37,095 bases of DNA from Flavobacteriales bacterium UBA7443 (GCA_002477505.1 DLQB01000063.1:1-37095), one strand, 5' to 3'. Shown: positions 1-8,989, counted from the first letter of the stretch. A program made the numbers and translations. Notes: a model not told the origin generated them from the letters alone.

Positions 1-2204
1 CAGGATGCATGGATTCGAGCGCGGGCAACTACGACCCCTCAGCAACAGATGAGGATGGTTCATGTGTTTACCCTGCAGGCGCTCTGGACTTGGTCGGTGT
101 GATTGACTTCACGGTGCCTGGGGGTGGGAGTGCTGGAAAGGCAATCCACTTAGTGGCTTTGGACGATATTGTGGACCTCAGTGTTTATGGAATCGGAGTG
201 GCTAACAATGGGGGAGGATCGGATGGTCAAGAGTACACCTTGTGCGCAGGCCCGGCATCTGCTGGAGATGACATTTTGATTGTGCGCGATGCTGCAGCAA
301 TGAGCGCCTATTTCGCCAATTGCTTTGCTGAATTTGAACTTGTATGCGATGAAGGAACAGATGATATTAGCCAGAATGGTGATGATGCCATCGAATTGTT
401 TGAAATGGGCGTAGTCATTGAAACGTTCGGTGAAATTGATGTCGATGGTACAGGTCAGGCATGGGAATACACCGATTCTTGGGCCTTTCAAAACGATGAA
501 GGCAATTGGACATACGGTGGTGTGAATTGCACCGATGGCACTGCCAATATCTATGAATCGACTTGCTTGTATCCCATTTGTTCTCCGCTTGTTTTGGGTT
601 GTACGGACGCAGCAGCATGCAATTATGATGCGGAAGCGGATACGGACGATGGCTCATGCACATTTGCTGCAGAGGCTTTGGATTGTGACGGCAATTGCGT
701 GATGGATTCGGATGATGATGGCATCTGCGACGAGTTTGAAGTGGCTGGCTGTTCTGATATGGTGGCTTGCAACTACGACGAGTTAGCCACAGACAATGAC
801 GGCAGTTGTGATTATTTCTCTGCCGACTTCTTTGATTGGAGTGAAAATATGTACATCGGATTTCCGGTGGATTCCTCAGCCTGTCCGATGGGCACAGAAT
901 TGTACAATGATGCATTTTACACATTGTTAGAGAATGGCATGGGATATTCGTGGGATGTGAACGAGGCAGATTTGAACGAATTAATCGATGTTTTGGGAAC
1001 AGAGTTGGGCACCTTGTTCTATAATGAATTGGACCAGGCCAACTTGGTTTTTTGTGGGGATATGTTGAATGTTTACAATTCACCTGCGTTTGGTTCTTAT
1101 TCAGTTATGTGGAATGGAACATCGTTTGATATTCCGAGCCTAGGGATCTATGTTGTTCCGGAAAGCACGGCTTCCATTGGATGCTCCGATGTCGAGGCTT
1201 GCAATTTTGATGCATGCGCGATCGGTGATTTGGCGCTTTGTGAGTATGCCGCAGAAGCATATGATTGTGATGGGAATTGTGTGAACGATGCCGATGCCGA
1301 TGGTGTATGCGATGAATTTGAAGTGGCCGGTTGTACGGATGTGATGGCTTGCAACTACGATGAAGCAGCAACGGATGATGACGGATCGTGTGGATACGCA
1401 GAAGAAGGATATGATTGTGATGGGAATTGCCTGAACGATTCCGATGGCGACGGTGTATGTGATGAATTTGAAGTGGACGGTTGCACGGACGTCACGGCCT
1501 GTAATTACAATGAAGATGCCACGGATGATGATGGGTCATGTGAATTTGCAGAAGAAGCGTATGACTGTGAGGGCAACTGCCTCAACGATGCGGATGGCGA
1601 CGGCATTTGCGATGAATTCGAAATTGCAGGTTGTACCGATGAGGAAGCCGAGAATTATGATGAAACCGCAACGGATGACGATGGCAGTTGCTTCTATTGC
1701 GACATAGCGATCACTGTAGATGAAGTCACAGGAGATGTCAACGACGCAAACACTGGTTCGATTGATATTACCGTTGCTGGGGGATCTGAGTCATATACAT
1801 ACAGCTGGTCTGGTCCTGATGCGTTCGCATCAGCTGATGAAGATCTGAATGCCCTGGCGGGTGGAACCTATACATTGGTGGTAACGGACACGAACGATTG
1901 TACCGCGTCCATCGAAGTTGTGGTGGATGATTTGATTGATGGAGTTGATGAAATGAATGGTTCTTGGGAGATAACGGCTTACCCGAATCCGACGGCAGAT
2001 CTGCTTTGGTTGGAGACTTCAGGTGTCATTGGAGCCACCCAGGTCCGAATTTATGATGGTGCTGGTAAGCTGGTTTTGGATCAGCAGTTCGCCGTGAACA
2101 ATGGTTTGATTCAGCTTGATGTGAATGGATTGTCATCAGGAAACTACCATATCGTTTTGAGAAGCAATGACCAGATAGCTGTTGAGCGTATTCAGGTTCG
2201 CTAA
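1..2204 (+). CDS. T9SS-secreted Cys/Asp-rich repeat protein (5'-truncated)
   Basis: Secreted or surface protein of unknown function. The frame is open at the window edge: the first ATG (position 9) lies inside a repeat unit (Gly-Cys-Met-Asp), so the true start is upstream. Numbering from that ATG: a region at about 25-195 resembles a lamin-tail-like beta domain. Repeats of the type GC(T/S)D..ACNYD..ATDDDGSC begin at about residues 197, 247, 391, 441, 491 and 541, and most are followed by YDCDGNC and a DxDxDGxCDEFE loop resembling calcium-binding thrombospondin type 3 or dockerin loops. A unique insert at about 274-388 is not recognised. A SprB-like repeat (GGSESYTYSWS, LAGGTYTLVVTD) lies at about 570-640. 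The last 75 residues form a type A T9SS sorting domain (AYPNPT, LSSGNYHIVL). Known: such domains direct export across the outer membrane. Inferred: calcium-stabilised adhesin or surface protein. Confidence 0.85.
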   Translation, partial: GCMDSSAGNYDPSATDEDGSCVYPAGALDLVGVIDFTVPGGGSAGKAIHLVALDDIVDLSVYGIGVANNGGGSDGQEYTLCAGPASAGDDILIVRDAAAMSAYFANCFAEFELVCDEGTDDISQNGDDAIELFEMGVVIETFGEIDVDGTGQAWEYTDSWAFQNDEGNWTYGGVNCTDGTANIYESTCLYPICSPLVLGCTDAAACNYDAEADTDDGSCTFAAEALDCDGNCVMDSDDDGICDEFEVAGCSDMVACNYDELATDNDGSCDYFSADFFDWSENMYIGFPVDSSACPMGTELYNDAFYTLLENGMGYSWDVNEADLNELIDVLGTELGTLFYNELDQANLVFCGDMLNVYNSPAFGSYSVMWNGTSFDIPSLGIYVVPESTASIGCSDVEACNFDACAIGDLALCEYAAEAYDCDGNCVNDADADGVCDEFEVAGCTDVMACNYDEAATDDDGSCGYAEEGYDCDGNCLNDSDGDGVCDEFEVDGCTDVTACNYNEDATDDDGSCEFAEEAYDCEGNCLNDADGDGICDEFEIAGCTDEEAENYDETATDDDGSCFYCDIAITVDEVTGDVNDANTGSIDITVAGGSESYTYSWSGPDAFASADEDLNALAGGTYTLVVTDTNDCTASIEVVVDDLIDGVDEMNGSWEITAYPNPTADLLWLETSGVIGATQVRIYDGAGKLVLDQQFAVNNGLIQLDVNGLSSGNYHIVLRSNDQIAVERIQVR
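597..1691 (+). repeat. 150-bp in-frame coding repeats
   Basis: Repeat units inside the T9SS protein begin at 597 and 747, then at 1179, 1329, 1479 and 1629. Within each block the spacing is exactly 150 bp (50 codons). The two blocks are separated by a 432-bp interval holding a unique domain. Each unit encodes a GC.D..ACNYD segment, a YDCDGNC segment and an Asp-rich loop. The 1329 and 1479 units are the most alike; the 1179 unit has a diverged centre, and the 1629 unit is cut short and has lost the ACNYD cysteine. Confidence 0.85.
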
Positions 2205-2224
2205 ACTCGAACAATACAAAAGGC

Positions 2225-2252
2225 AAAAAGGCCCGCGCAAGCGGGCCTTTTT
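2225..2252. terminator. Bidirectional rho-independent terminator
   Basis: A perfect 12-bp stem (2225-2236 pairing with 2241-2252) with a GCAA tetraloop. The stem is AAAAAGGCCCGC against its complement, so a T-run follows the GC core on either strand. It sits between the convergent stops of the T9SS protein (2204, plus) and the enoyl-CoA hydratase gene (2276, minus), so it can serve both. Confidence 0.9.
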
Positions 2253-2275
2253 CTTTGTTTAACAATCCAATTAGT

Positions 2276-3034
2276 CTATGACTTGAATGCTTGTATGGCT
2301 CGCTTGGTGAAGTCGCTAAGGACCAATTCACCCGAAATTGCAGCGCGGGCAGGCAGCAGGGTTTCCCAATGCTCCGTTCCGGACCATGCTGCCTTTTTAA
2401 GCTGCGCCATAGCTGCAGGGCTGCTCTTGGCAAGTTGGCTAGAAAGTCGTTCAACGTCTGCATCCAAGGCTTCAACGGTTTCGTGCAGCTCGGCATAAAG
2501 ACCATGGTCCAGGGCCCATTTAGCGGAGAACCACTTCGTAGCGTCAATGGCCAATGTTTGAAATGCGCTGAGTCCGACCTTCCTTTCAACGGCAGGTCCC
2601 ACGACAAACGGGCCGATGCCAATGGCCAATTCTGATAGCTTTACAGCAGCGTGTTTTGTCGCTACTGCATAATCGGCAGCAGCCGCGATACCAACACCAC
2701 CGCCAACTGCCTTGCCTTGCACGCTGCAAACAACAAATTTGGGGCACCTTCTGATGGCGAGAATCACCTTACTGAATCCACTGAAAAATTCCAGTCCTTG
2801 TTCTTTATTTTCGATGGCAATAAGCTCATCAAAACTCGCTCCTGCGCAGAAGGCACGATTGCCTCCTGATTTCAGCACGATTACCGCACAATTCGAATCT
2901 TGGCCGGCTTGATCGATGCATGCAGCAATTGCCGACAAAAGCTCCCCGGGTAGCGAATTGCTCGCGGGGTGCTCGAACACGATTGTTCCTACTCCATTTG
3001 ATGTTTGTAGGACAACTGTTCCGGAATCGGTCAT
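2276..3034 (-). CDS. Enoyl-CoA hydratase/isomerase family protein
   Basis: Crotonase-fold enzyme of 252 aa, a normal family length, acting on acyl-CoA thioesters. Oxyanion-hole segments are visible at about 62-67 (FCAGAS) and 108-116 (GKAVGGGVG). In classical enoyl-CoA hydratase a catalytic Glu follows the GGG segment; here that place holds Gly-Ile. The second catalytic Glu position appears kept (Glu135, in SELAIGI). This pattern is closer to methylglutaconyl-CoA hydratase-like or isomerase-type members than to the beta-oxidation hydratase, so the exact reaction is left open. It lies 11 bp downstream of citrate synthase on the same strand and is probably co-transcribed with it, which suggests breakdown of acyl-CoA feeding the TCA cycle. 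The convergent terminator at 2225-2252 follows it. Confidence 0.85.
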   Translation of the reverse strand: MTDSGTVVLQTSNGVGTIVFEHPASNSLPGELLSAIAACIDQAGQDSNCAVIVLKSGGNRAFCAGASFDELIAIENKEQGLEFFSGFSKVILAIRRCPKFVVCSVQGKAVGGGVGIAAAADYAVATKHAAVKLSELAIGIGPFVVGPAVERKVGLSAFQTLAIDATKWFSAKWALDHGLYAELHETVEALDADVERLSSQLAKSSPAAMAQLKKAAWSGTEHWETLLPARAAISGELVLSDFTKRAIQAFKS

Positions 3035-3045
3035 GGCGCTAGGGG

Positions 3046-4335
3046 TTAATCGCGTTGTCCCAAATTAACGAAATCGCGGTGGTTGGCGCCGGTGAATACT
3101 TGGCGGGGACGACCAATGGGCTCCCTGTTTTCGACCATTTCCTTCCATTGCGCAATCCATCCGGGCAATCGTCCGAGTGCGAACAACACCGTGAACATGT
3201 CTTTCGGGATATTCAAGGCCCGGTAGATGATGCCCGAGTAAAAATCGACATTCGGATAAAGTCCGCGAGCCAAAAAGTACTCATCGTTGAGTGCAACCTG
3301 CTCCAGTTCTTTGGCGATGTCCAAAACGGGATCTTCTATCCCTAATTGTTCCAAGACTTCATCTGCAGCCTTCTTGATGATTTTGGCGCGCGGGTCAAAG
3401 TTTTTGTACACGCGGTGCCCGAATCCCATCAATCGGAATGAGTCATTTTTGTCTTTCGCTTTGTTTATCCACTTCTGCAGATCGCCACCGTCTTCTTTGA
3501 TGGCTTCTAACATTTCAATGACTGCTTGGTTTGCTCCACCGTGCAATGGTCCCCAAAGTGCTGCGATACCTGCAGACACCGAACTGTACAAGTTCGCTTG
3601 TGAGGATCCCACAACCCTTACGGTTGCAGTAGAGCAGTTTTGCTCGTGATCGGCATGTAAGATTAGCAACTTGTTGATGGCGCGTTCAACGACAGGGTCT
3701 ACCTCGTAGTCCTGCGTAGGCAAACCGAACATCATCTTTAGGAAGTTGCCACAATAGCCCAAGTCATTGGATGGGTAAACCGTCGGGTGTCCTGTATTAT
3801 GCTTGTACGCTTGCGCAGCAAGTGTGGGCAATTTTGCAATCAATCGATGAATCGTCTTTTCGATATCGACGACCGAGCGATTCGGATTTTGCGATTCTGG
3901 ATAAAAAGTGCTCAAGCTCGAAATCATGGAACTTAGCATGCCCATGGGATGCGCTCCGGCAGGAAAAGCTTCGAAAAAGCGCTTCATGTTTTCGTGCAAC
4001 AGCGTGTGGTGCGTAATGCTGTCGGTGAAGTACGTCAATTGCTTTTCATTGGGCAACTCACCATAAATCAGCAAGTAGGCTACTTCAAGAAATGAAGCCT
4101 TATCCGCCAGGTCTTCAATCGCATATCCGCGGTACCTGAGGATTCCGTTCTCACCATCCAAATAAGTGATGGCACTTTGCGTGGAACCCGTGTTTTTGAA
4201 TCCATAATCCAGCGTGATGTAGCCAGACTGCGCTCTGAGTTTCGAAATATCGATGGCTTTTTCGTTCTCACTTCCTTGGATGACCGGAAATTCATATTCG
4301 GTTCCGTCGAGAATGATGCGTGCTGTTTCACTCAT
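3046..4335 (-). CDS. gltA: Citrate synthase
   Basis: Condenses acetyl-CoA with oxaloacetate to citrate, the entry step of the TCA cycle. At 429 aa it matches the hexameric type II (E. coli GltA-like) group. The catalytic residues are in place: His265 in GPLHGGANQ, His307 in FGHRVYKNFDPRA and Asp364 in LYPNVDFYSG. The N-terminal beta-rich segment of this group is also present (about residues 1-50). Its likely promoter carries a TATATTTGC element at 4406-4414 (minus strand). The enoyl-CoA hydratase family gene follows 11 bp downstream and probably forms an operon with it. Confidence 0.97.
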   Translation of the reverse strand: MSETARIILDGTEYEFPVIQGSENEKAIDISKLRAQSGYITLDYGFKNTGSTQSAITYLDGENGILRYRGYAIEDLADKASFLEVAYLLIYGELPNEKQLTYFTDSITHHTLLHENMKRFFEAFPAGAHPMGMLSSMISSLSTFYPESQNPNRSVVDIEKTIHRLIAKLPTLAAQAYKHNTGHPTVYPSNDLGYCGNFLKMMFGLPTQDYEVDPVVERAINKLLILHADHEQNCSTATVRVVGSSQANLYSSVSAGIAALWGPLHGGANQAVIEMLEAIKEDGGDLQKWINKAKDKNDSFRLMGFGHRVYKNFDPRAKIIKKAADEVLEQLGIEDPVLDIAKELEQVALNDEYFLARGLYPNVDFYSGIIYRALNIPKDMFTVLFALGRLPGWIAQWKEMVENREPIGRPRQVFTGANHRDFVNLGQRD

Positions 4336-4405
4336 TTCAGAGGCAGGGATTTGGTGTTGTATTCAAGTGCGCACCCGTACTGATTTGTACCTGCGCTCTA
4401 ATTTT

Positions 4406-4414
4406 GCAAATATA
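4406..4414 (-). promoter_or_regulatory. Putative -7 promoter element of gltA
   Basis: On the minus strand the sequence reads TATATTTGC, a full match to the Bacteroidota sigma-ABfr -7 consensus TAnnTTTG followed by C. It lies about 70 bp upstream of the gltA start. No TTG -33 element is seen at the usual 17-23 nt spacing, so this is a single-box match. Confidence 0.5.
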
Positions 4415-4487
4415 CAAGATTGTGGACCGATTGCAGCCATTGCGACCACGTCTTGCTGGAGTTGAGCTTGGTCGCTCCAATCGCTCC

Positions 4488-5057
4488 TTATTGAAAAGTC
4501 GGTTGGAAGCTATCGCGGTAGGCTTCCCATTCTGACTGTACGACATCTCCATCGAATTTTTCGACGAAGAACTTCAAATACATTTCGAGCTGCGGTGGCG
4601 TTTTGTACCCTGAGATGGGAGCAATAACATCGGCATTTTCATCCAAGTATACCAAAGTAGGATATGCATTGACATTCAAAGCACGCGATAGCTGGTGTGG
4701 GCTATTGCGTCCACGTACATTTTGCTTCCATCCTGGATTTTCGAAGGTTTTTCCTTTGAATTGAACAGGGTTCGGCGATTCAGCATCAAATTTTACGGAG
4801 TAATAATTCGCATTCATGTAATCAATGACTTGTTGATTGGTGAATGTTCGTGACATCATCATCTTGCATGGACCGCACCATTGGGTGTACACGTCCATTA
4901 CAATTTTTCGCGGCTCATCTTGCTGAGCAGCAACCGCCTCTTCCAAGCTCATCCAGTTGACTTCGGCCTGCTGCGCTGCAGTCGTCGAGGCTAAGATGAA
5001 AATGAGAGCTATGGTTCCGAATGCGTTTCCTAAAGAAGACATGGCAAATAATTTCAT
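4488..5057 (-). CDS. Secreted thioredoxin-like protein
   Basis: Thioredoxin-fold protein of 189 aa with a signal peptide (MKLF, then a hydrophobic stretch ending STTAAQQ), so it acts in the periplasm. The redox motif WCGPC is at about residues 60-64 and the cis-proline segment AYPTLVYLD lies in the C-terminal half. Known: this thioredoxin_7/DsbD-C-like group reduces or isomerises disulfides in exported proteins. An in-frame ATG exists 12 bp further upstream (5069), but it is only 3 bp from the terminator hairpin at 5073-5094; the ATG at 5057, with Lys at position 2, gives a more usual signal peptide. It stands alone between the POT transporter and gltA, and its specific substrate is unknown. 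Confidence 0.85.
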   Translation of the reverse strand: MKLFAMSSLGNAFGTIALIFILASTTAAQQAEVNWMSLEEAVAAQQDEPRKIVMDVYTQWCGPCKMMMSRTFTNQQVIDYMNANYYSVKFDAESPNPVQFKGKTFENPGWKQNVRGRNSPHQLSRALNVNAYPTLVYLDENADVIAPISGYKTPPQLEMYLKFFVEKFDGDVVQSEWEAYRDSFQPTFQ

Positions 5058-5065
5058 GCAATATC

Positions 5066-5074
5066 GCAAAAGAA
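5066..5074 (-). promoter_or_regulatory. Possible -7 element of the thioredoxin gene
   Basis: Minus strand TTCTTTTGC differs from TAnnTTTGC at one position. It overlaps the 3' edge of the upstream terminator stem and would place transcription start within a few bases of the 5057 start codon. Weak evidence, offered because no other promoter-like sequence is visible in this 70-bp gap. Confidence 0.3.
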
Positions 5075-5094
5075 AAGCGCCGATTGGCGCTTTT
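5073..5094 (-). terminator. Rho-independent terminator after the POT transporter
   Basis: Perfect 9-bp stem (5073-5081 with 5086-5094) and a 4-nt loop. On the minus strand the stem reads AAAAGCGCC, loop, GGCGCTTTT, and is followed by CTTTTG. It lies 46 bp beyond the POT transporter stop (5141) and just before the thioredoxin start. Confidence 0.75.
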
Positions 5095-5140
5095 CAGAAA
5101 GGTTATGATTTGAATGGATTGCAAATAATCCCGAAAGGAT

Positions 5141-6628
5141 TTACTTCACACCGTGCATGAGTTTGTTCAGTGGCTTATTCAAAAGGGCGATGAGCACAGC
5201 GAAAACGACCAATACCATCCCAATCGTGGAGAATACATCGGTGTACTGCGCCAAGCCCTCTGAACTCGTGAGTGTTTCACCTGAATCGCCATGGCCTCCT
5301 GTCATTGAAGCAATAATTCCACCGGCATAATTGGCGATTGCGAAGCTGAGAAACCATCCACCCATGGCCGTTCCAGCCATGCTTTTGGGCGATAGTTTGG
5401 TGACCATTGAAAGGCCAATGGGTGAGAGGAATAATTCACCGGTGGTGTGCAACATGTACAAGAACACCAGGGTCAGCAATGGAACCAATGCCTGCTCATC
5501 CGCAAATTGAACGCCGATCAATGTGACCAAGAAACCTGCGCCTAATTGTAGAATACCCAATGCAAATTTCATAGGAATACTCGGATTCCGTCCGATTTTA
5601 TCCAATTTGACCCACATGACAGAGAAGATGGATCCGAAGATGATGATGAAGGCAGGGTTGAAAAACTGCGTCATGGAAGCGGGCATGGTCCAACCCAAAA
5701 TGTCTCGGCTGACATTGCGATCCGCGAATAATGTCAGCGAAGTGCCAGCTTGCTCGAAGCAAGCCCAGAATACGATGTTGATGATCATGAAAATGACCAA
5801 CGCAATCATTCGATCCCGCCACATTTTACCCTCCTGGATTCCGGCACGAATCAGCGAGGCCGCTACGAGCACGAACAAGCCCGTCAGCAAATAAGTCATC
5901 CATGAATTTTGGCTGATGAGGAAGTAACAAAGAGGAATCAAGGCCAATGATCCGACGGATATCGCCTGGTACATCTTCAAAGGCCCAACAGCCTTGTGGC
6001 CTTCTTCTGTGATTTCTAAGCCCGGGGCCGCTGCGTAATTGTCCCGTCCCGTCCAGAAGATTAGAAGTCCTGCGAGCATACCAACACCCGCGAGTCCAAA
6101 TCCGTAATGGAATCCATAGGTTTCTCCGACGTAGGCTACTAACGTGGTGGCAAGCAAGGCGCCGATGTTGATCCCAATGTAAAAGATGGTAAATCCGGAG
6201 TCGCGCCTCGGATCGCCATCCGCGTAAAGTTTGCCGACAATGGTGGAGATGTTCGCTTTGAAATAACCGTTGCCTACAATGAGGGCACCCATTCCGAGGA
6301 GCATCACGGTGTCGCTTTTCAAAACGCCAGCACCGACCATTGCAAACTCACCAATGGCCATTAACACGGCACCCAGAAGAATGGCATAGCGATAACCCAA
6401 GTACTTGTCCGCCATGCGGCCTCCCAATACAGGGGCGGCATAAATCAAAGCGGTATATGCACCATAGATGAGGCTGGCTTCTTTGTCGCCATTCATCAAA
6501 GATTTCACTAAAAAGAGGGTCAAAAGCACGCGCATGCCGTAGTAGCAAAAACGCTCCCACATTTCTGAAAAGAACAGCGTGTACAGTCCTCTTGGATGGC
6601 CATTGGCCGTGGTGTTGGAATCAGTCAT
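5141..6628 (-). CDS. POT family proton-dependent peptide transporter
   Basis: Inner-membrane di-/tripeptide importer of the major facilitator superfamily, driven by proton symport. The 495-aa length and roughly 12-14 hydrophobic segments fit the PTR2/POT family (DtpT-like). The family signature E.WERFCYYG is at about residues 22-31, in helix 1. The second POT signature region is recognisable in GNGYFKANIST with FTIFYIGINIGAL further on. The gene directly follows the dipeptidyl peptidase gene on the same strand (62-bp gap). Inference: peptidase and transporter together supply dipeptides, the peptidase cutting peptides in the periplasm and this protein importing the products. A terminator lies 46 bp downstream. 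Confidence 0.93.
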   Translation of the reverse strand: MTDSNTTANGHPRGLYTLFFSEMWERFCYYGMRVLLTLFLVKSLMNGDKEASLIYGAYTALIYAAPVLGGRMADKYLGYRYAILLGAVLMAIGEFAMVGAGVLKSDTVMLLGMGALIVGNGYFKANISTIVGKLYADGDPRRDSGFTIFYIGINIGALLATTLVAYVGETYGFHYGFGLAGVGMLAGLLIFWTGRDNYAAAPGLEITEEGHKAVGPLKMYQAISVGSLALIPLCYFLISQNSWMTYLLTGLFVLVAASLIRAGIQEGKMWRDRMIALVIFMIINIVFWACFEQAGTSLTLFADRNVSRDILGWTMPASMTQFFNPAFIIIFGSIFSVMWVKLDKIGRNPSIPMKFALGILQLGAGFLVTLIGVQFADEQALVPLLTLVFLYMLHTTGELFLSPIGLSMVTKLSPKSMAGTAMGGWFLSFAIANYAGGIIASMTGGHGDSGETLTSSEGLAQYTDVFSTIGMVLVVFAVLIALLNKPLNKLMHGVK

Positions 6629-6690
6629 ATTCAGGGTTGATTAATTTCGTGATAAACGCAAGTTCTTCTTGCTCAGTCGAATTTAGGGAA

Positions 6691-8892
6691 TTAAAAATTT
6701 TCGTCGACAAAATCGAGCATCATGTTGTAAAGGTGAAGCCGGGTGTTGCCCCCATAAATGCCGTGATTACGATCGGGATAAACGAAGAAGTCAAAGTCCT
6801 TTCCTGCAGCAACCAAGGCATTGACCATTTCCATGGAATTTTGATAATGCACATTGTCATCAGCAGAGCCATGGACCAATAGGAGAGGACCTTCTAATTT
6901 TTCGGCGTGATTCACGGGACTGTTGTCATCGTACCCTCGCGCGTTTTCAGAGGGAGTCTGCATGAAGCGCTCGGTGTATATGGTGTCGTAATAGCGCCAA
7001 TTGGTCACCGGTGCAACTGAAATGCCAGCGCTGAAGACTTCAGCACCTTTCGTCATACTCAGCAGTGTCATGAAGCCACCGTAGGACCATCCTTGGATGC
7101 CAATGTGGTCCGCATCAACGTATTCCAATCCACCAAGATGCTCTCCAAAGTCGATGAAGTCTTCCGTTTCCAGTTTCCCGAGTTCTTTGTACGTGCTGTG
7201 TTCAAATGTTCGGCCGCGTTTCGGAGTGCCCCTTGGATCGCAGCTGGCAACGATGAATCCGCGTTGCGCGAGGAGCTGATGCCAGTAATAATTAGCGCCA
7301 CCCCAACTGTCCTCTACAGTATTGACTCCGGGACCGCCATAAATCGCTACATAAACCGGATAGGAATTGTTGGGGTCGAATCCAGGAGGCTTGATCATCC
7401 AGCAATTCAAGTCAACGCCGGCATCGTTGGTGAACGTGAAGAATGTCTTGGGTTGCATGTTGTATGCGGCCACTTTGTCTTTCAAGGATTGGTTGGTTTT
7501 CAATACCCGAACCACTTCGCCCGTTCGATTGCGCAAAGTATAATTTGGTGGCGTATTGGCATTCTGGTGGGTATGAATGTAATAGTCGAATGAGTCAGAA
7601 AACCGAGCGCTATGGGTGCCGGACTCATCTTGAAGAATGGTCATTTTTCCTTTCAGGTTAACGCGCGCAAGGTGCGTCTGCGTTGCTCCTTTTTGTGAGC
7701 AGGAGAAGTAAATTTCTTTCCGTTTTTCATCAAATCCCTGTACTTCTAAAACGTCCCATTCACCTGAAGTCAATTGCACGTCATTCCCTTTCCCGTCCGC
7801 ATTGAATTGGTACAAGTGGTTGTAGCCATCGCGTTCACTTGTCAAAATGAAGGCCTTACCGGCATTGACAAAACGAATGTCATCTGTGATGTCGATATAG
7901 GTATTGCACGATTCTGTCCAAACTTCTTTCATCATGACCCCTGCAGCATTCGCCGCAGTGCAATCGCCAATGAGTATTCCCATCTCACTTTGATGGCGAT
8001 TCATGGTCATCAGCACGAGTTGTTCGCTGTTGACGCCCCATTTTACCCGCGGAATGTATTCTGTTTCTGAATTGAGCACGGATAATGTTCTGCCCGTTTC
8101 GGTATTGAAGACAAAGACATTGACCTTTGCATTGTCTTCTCCTGCTTTTGGGTATTTGAAGGTGTATGGCTCGGGGTAAAGTTGGCCATACATCGGCATG
8201 GAAAACTCCTTGACACCGGATTCGTCGAATCGGTAAAAAGCGAGGAATTTGCCGTCCGGTGACCAAAAAATACCATTGTCCTTTCCAAACTCCTCCTCGT
8301 AAACCCAATCGGTGGCGCCATTGATGATTTTATTTCGCTCGCCATCCGTTGTGACTTGCGTTTCCAGTCCTGATTCGAGGTCAACGATGAAAACATTGTT
8401 GTCACGAACAAAGGCAACCTGCTTTGCGTCTGGCGAAAAGGCCGCCAGTCGTTGCTTGCCCGTTTCGAAATCAGACAATGGACGTGTAATACCGGTTTCA
8501 AGGTTGTGCGTGTAATAGTTGGCGAAGAATGAATGCCGGTAAATTCCTTCTGTTTCAGTGGTGATGAGCAAATTCGACTCATCTGCTGAGAACTCATAGC
8601 CGTTAAAACCCTTACCCGCGTCCTGAAAAACCTGGAGGCTGGTGGCAATGGTGTCTACGGCCTCGCCGGTTCGATACGCATACTTGACGATGGAACTGCC
8701 TGACTCGGAACGCTCCAAGCTGGTGTAATGCTTCCCATCGTTCATTGAGCGAACGCCGCTGACGTATTCCCCCCTGAATTCCCCGCTTGACCAGATCAAA
8801 TCGTTGGAAAGCAATTGGAAGGGGAAGTCTTGCGCGTCAGCTGCGCCGTTGAAACTCAGTGCGAAAATCACTGCGCAGGCAGAACGTTTCAT
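6691..8892 (-). CDS. Dipeptidyl peptidase IV (S9B family)
   Basis: Serine peptidase that removes Xaa-Pro dipeptides from peptide N-termini. An N-terminal beta-propeller (DPPIV_N) precedes a C-terminal alpha/beta hydrolase (peptidase S9). Visible motifs are DWVYEEEF in the propeller, which supplies the Glu pair binding the substrate amino group; the nucleophile Ser in GWSYGGFM (about residue 603); Asp in SADDNVHY (about 678); and His in DRNHGIYGG (about 710). The chosen start gives a clean signal peptide, MKRSACAVIFALS..GAADA. In-frame ATGs at 8919 and 8973 also exist; the longest would nearly abut the divergent FAD-oxidase gene. Likely periplasmic or surface-exposed. At about 733 aa it is typical of bacterial DPP IV. 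It is upstream of the POT peptide importer. Confidence 0.93.
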   Translation of the reverse strand: MKRSACAVIFALSFNGAADAQDFPFQLLSNDLIWSSGEFRGEYVSGVRSMNDGKHYTSLERSESGSSIVKYAYRTGEAVDTIATSLQVFQDAGKGFNGYEFSADESNLLITTETEGIYRHSFFANYYTHNLETGITRPLSDFETGKQRLAAFSPDAKQVAFVRDNNVFIVDLESGLETQVTTDGERNKIINGATDWVYEEEFGKDNGIFWSPDGKFLAFYRFDESGVKEFSMPMYGQLYPEPYTFKYPKAGEDNAKVNVFVFNTETGRTLSVLNSETEYIPRVKWGVNSEQLVLMTMNRHQSEMGILIGDCTAANAAGVMMKEVWTESCNTYIDITDDIRFVNAGKAFILTSERDGYNHLYQFNADGKGNDVQLTSGEWDVLEVQGFDEKRKEIYFSCSQKGATQTHLARVNLKGKMTILQDESGTHSARFSDSFDYYIHTHQNANTPPNYTLRNRTGEVVRVLKTNQSLKDKVAAYNMQPKTFFTFTNDAGVDLNCWMIKPPGFDPNNSYPVYVAIYGGPGVNTVEDSWGGANYYWHQLLAQRGFIVASCDPRGTPKRGRTFEHSTYKELGKLETEDFIDFGEHLGGLEYVDADHIGIQGWSYGGFMTLLSMTKGAEVFSAGISVAPVTNWRYYDTIYTERFMQTPSENARGYDDNSPVNHAEKLEGPLLLVHGSADDNVHYQNSMEMVNALVAAGKDFDFFVYPDRNHGIYGGNTRLHLYNMMLDFVDENF

Positions 8893-8989
8893 GATGTCGG
8901 TTACACAAATGTTTTTCATGTTGTTGGATTTCGAATGGAGCAAGATAGGAAGTTGGCCTTCGTTCGCCGGCATTTAGATGGGTTGAGTT

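Noticed and set aside
415..1083. Long minus-strand frame opposite the T9SS protein
   Set aside because: Its His-, Pro- and Arg-rich composition is what the antisense of Asp/Cys/Gly-rich repeats gives; no family resemblance.
6658..6672. 5-bp hairpin GCAAG/CTTGC between DPP IV and the POT transporter
   Set aside because: Too short and without a T-run; the two genes are more likely co-transcribed.
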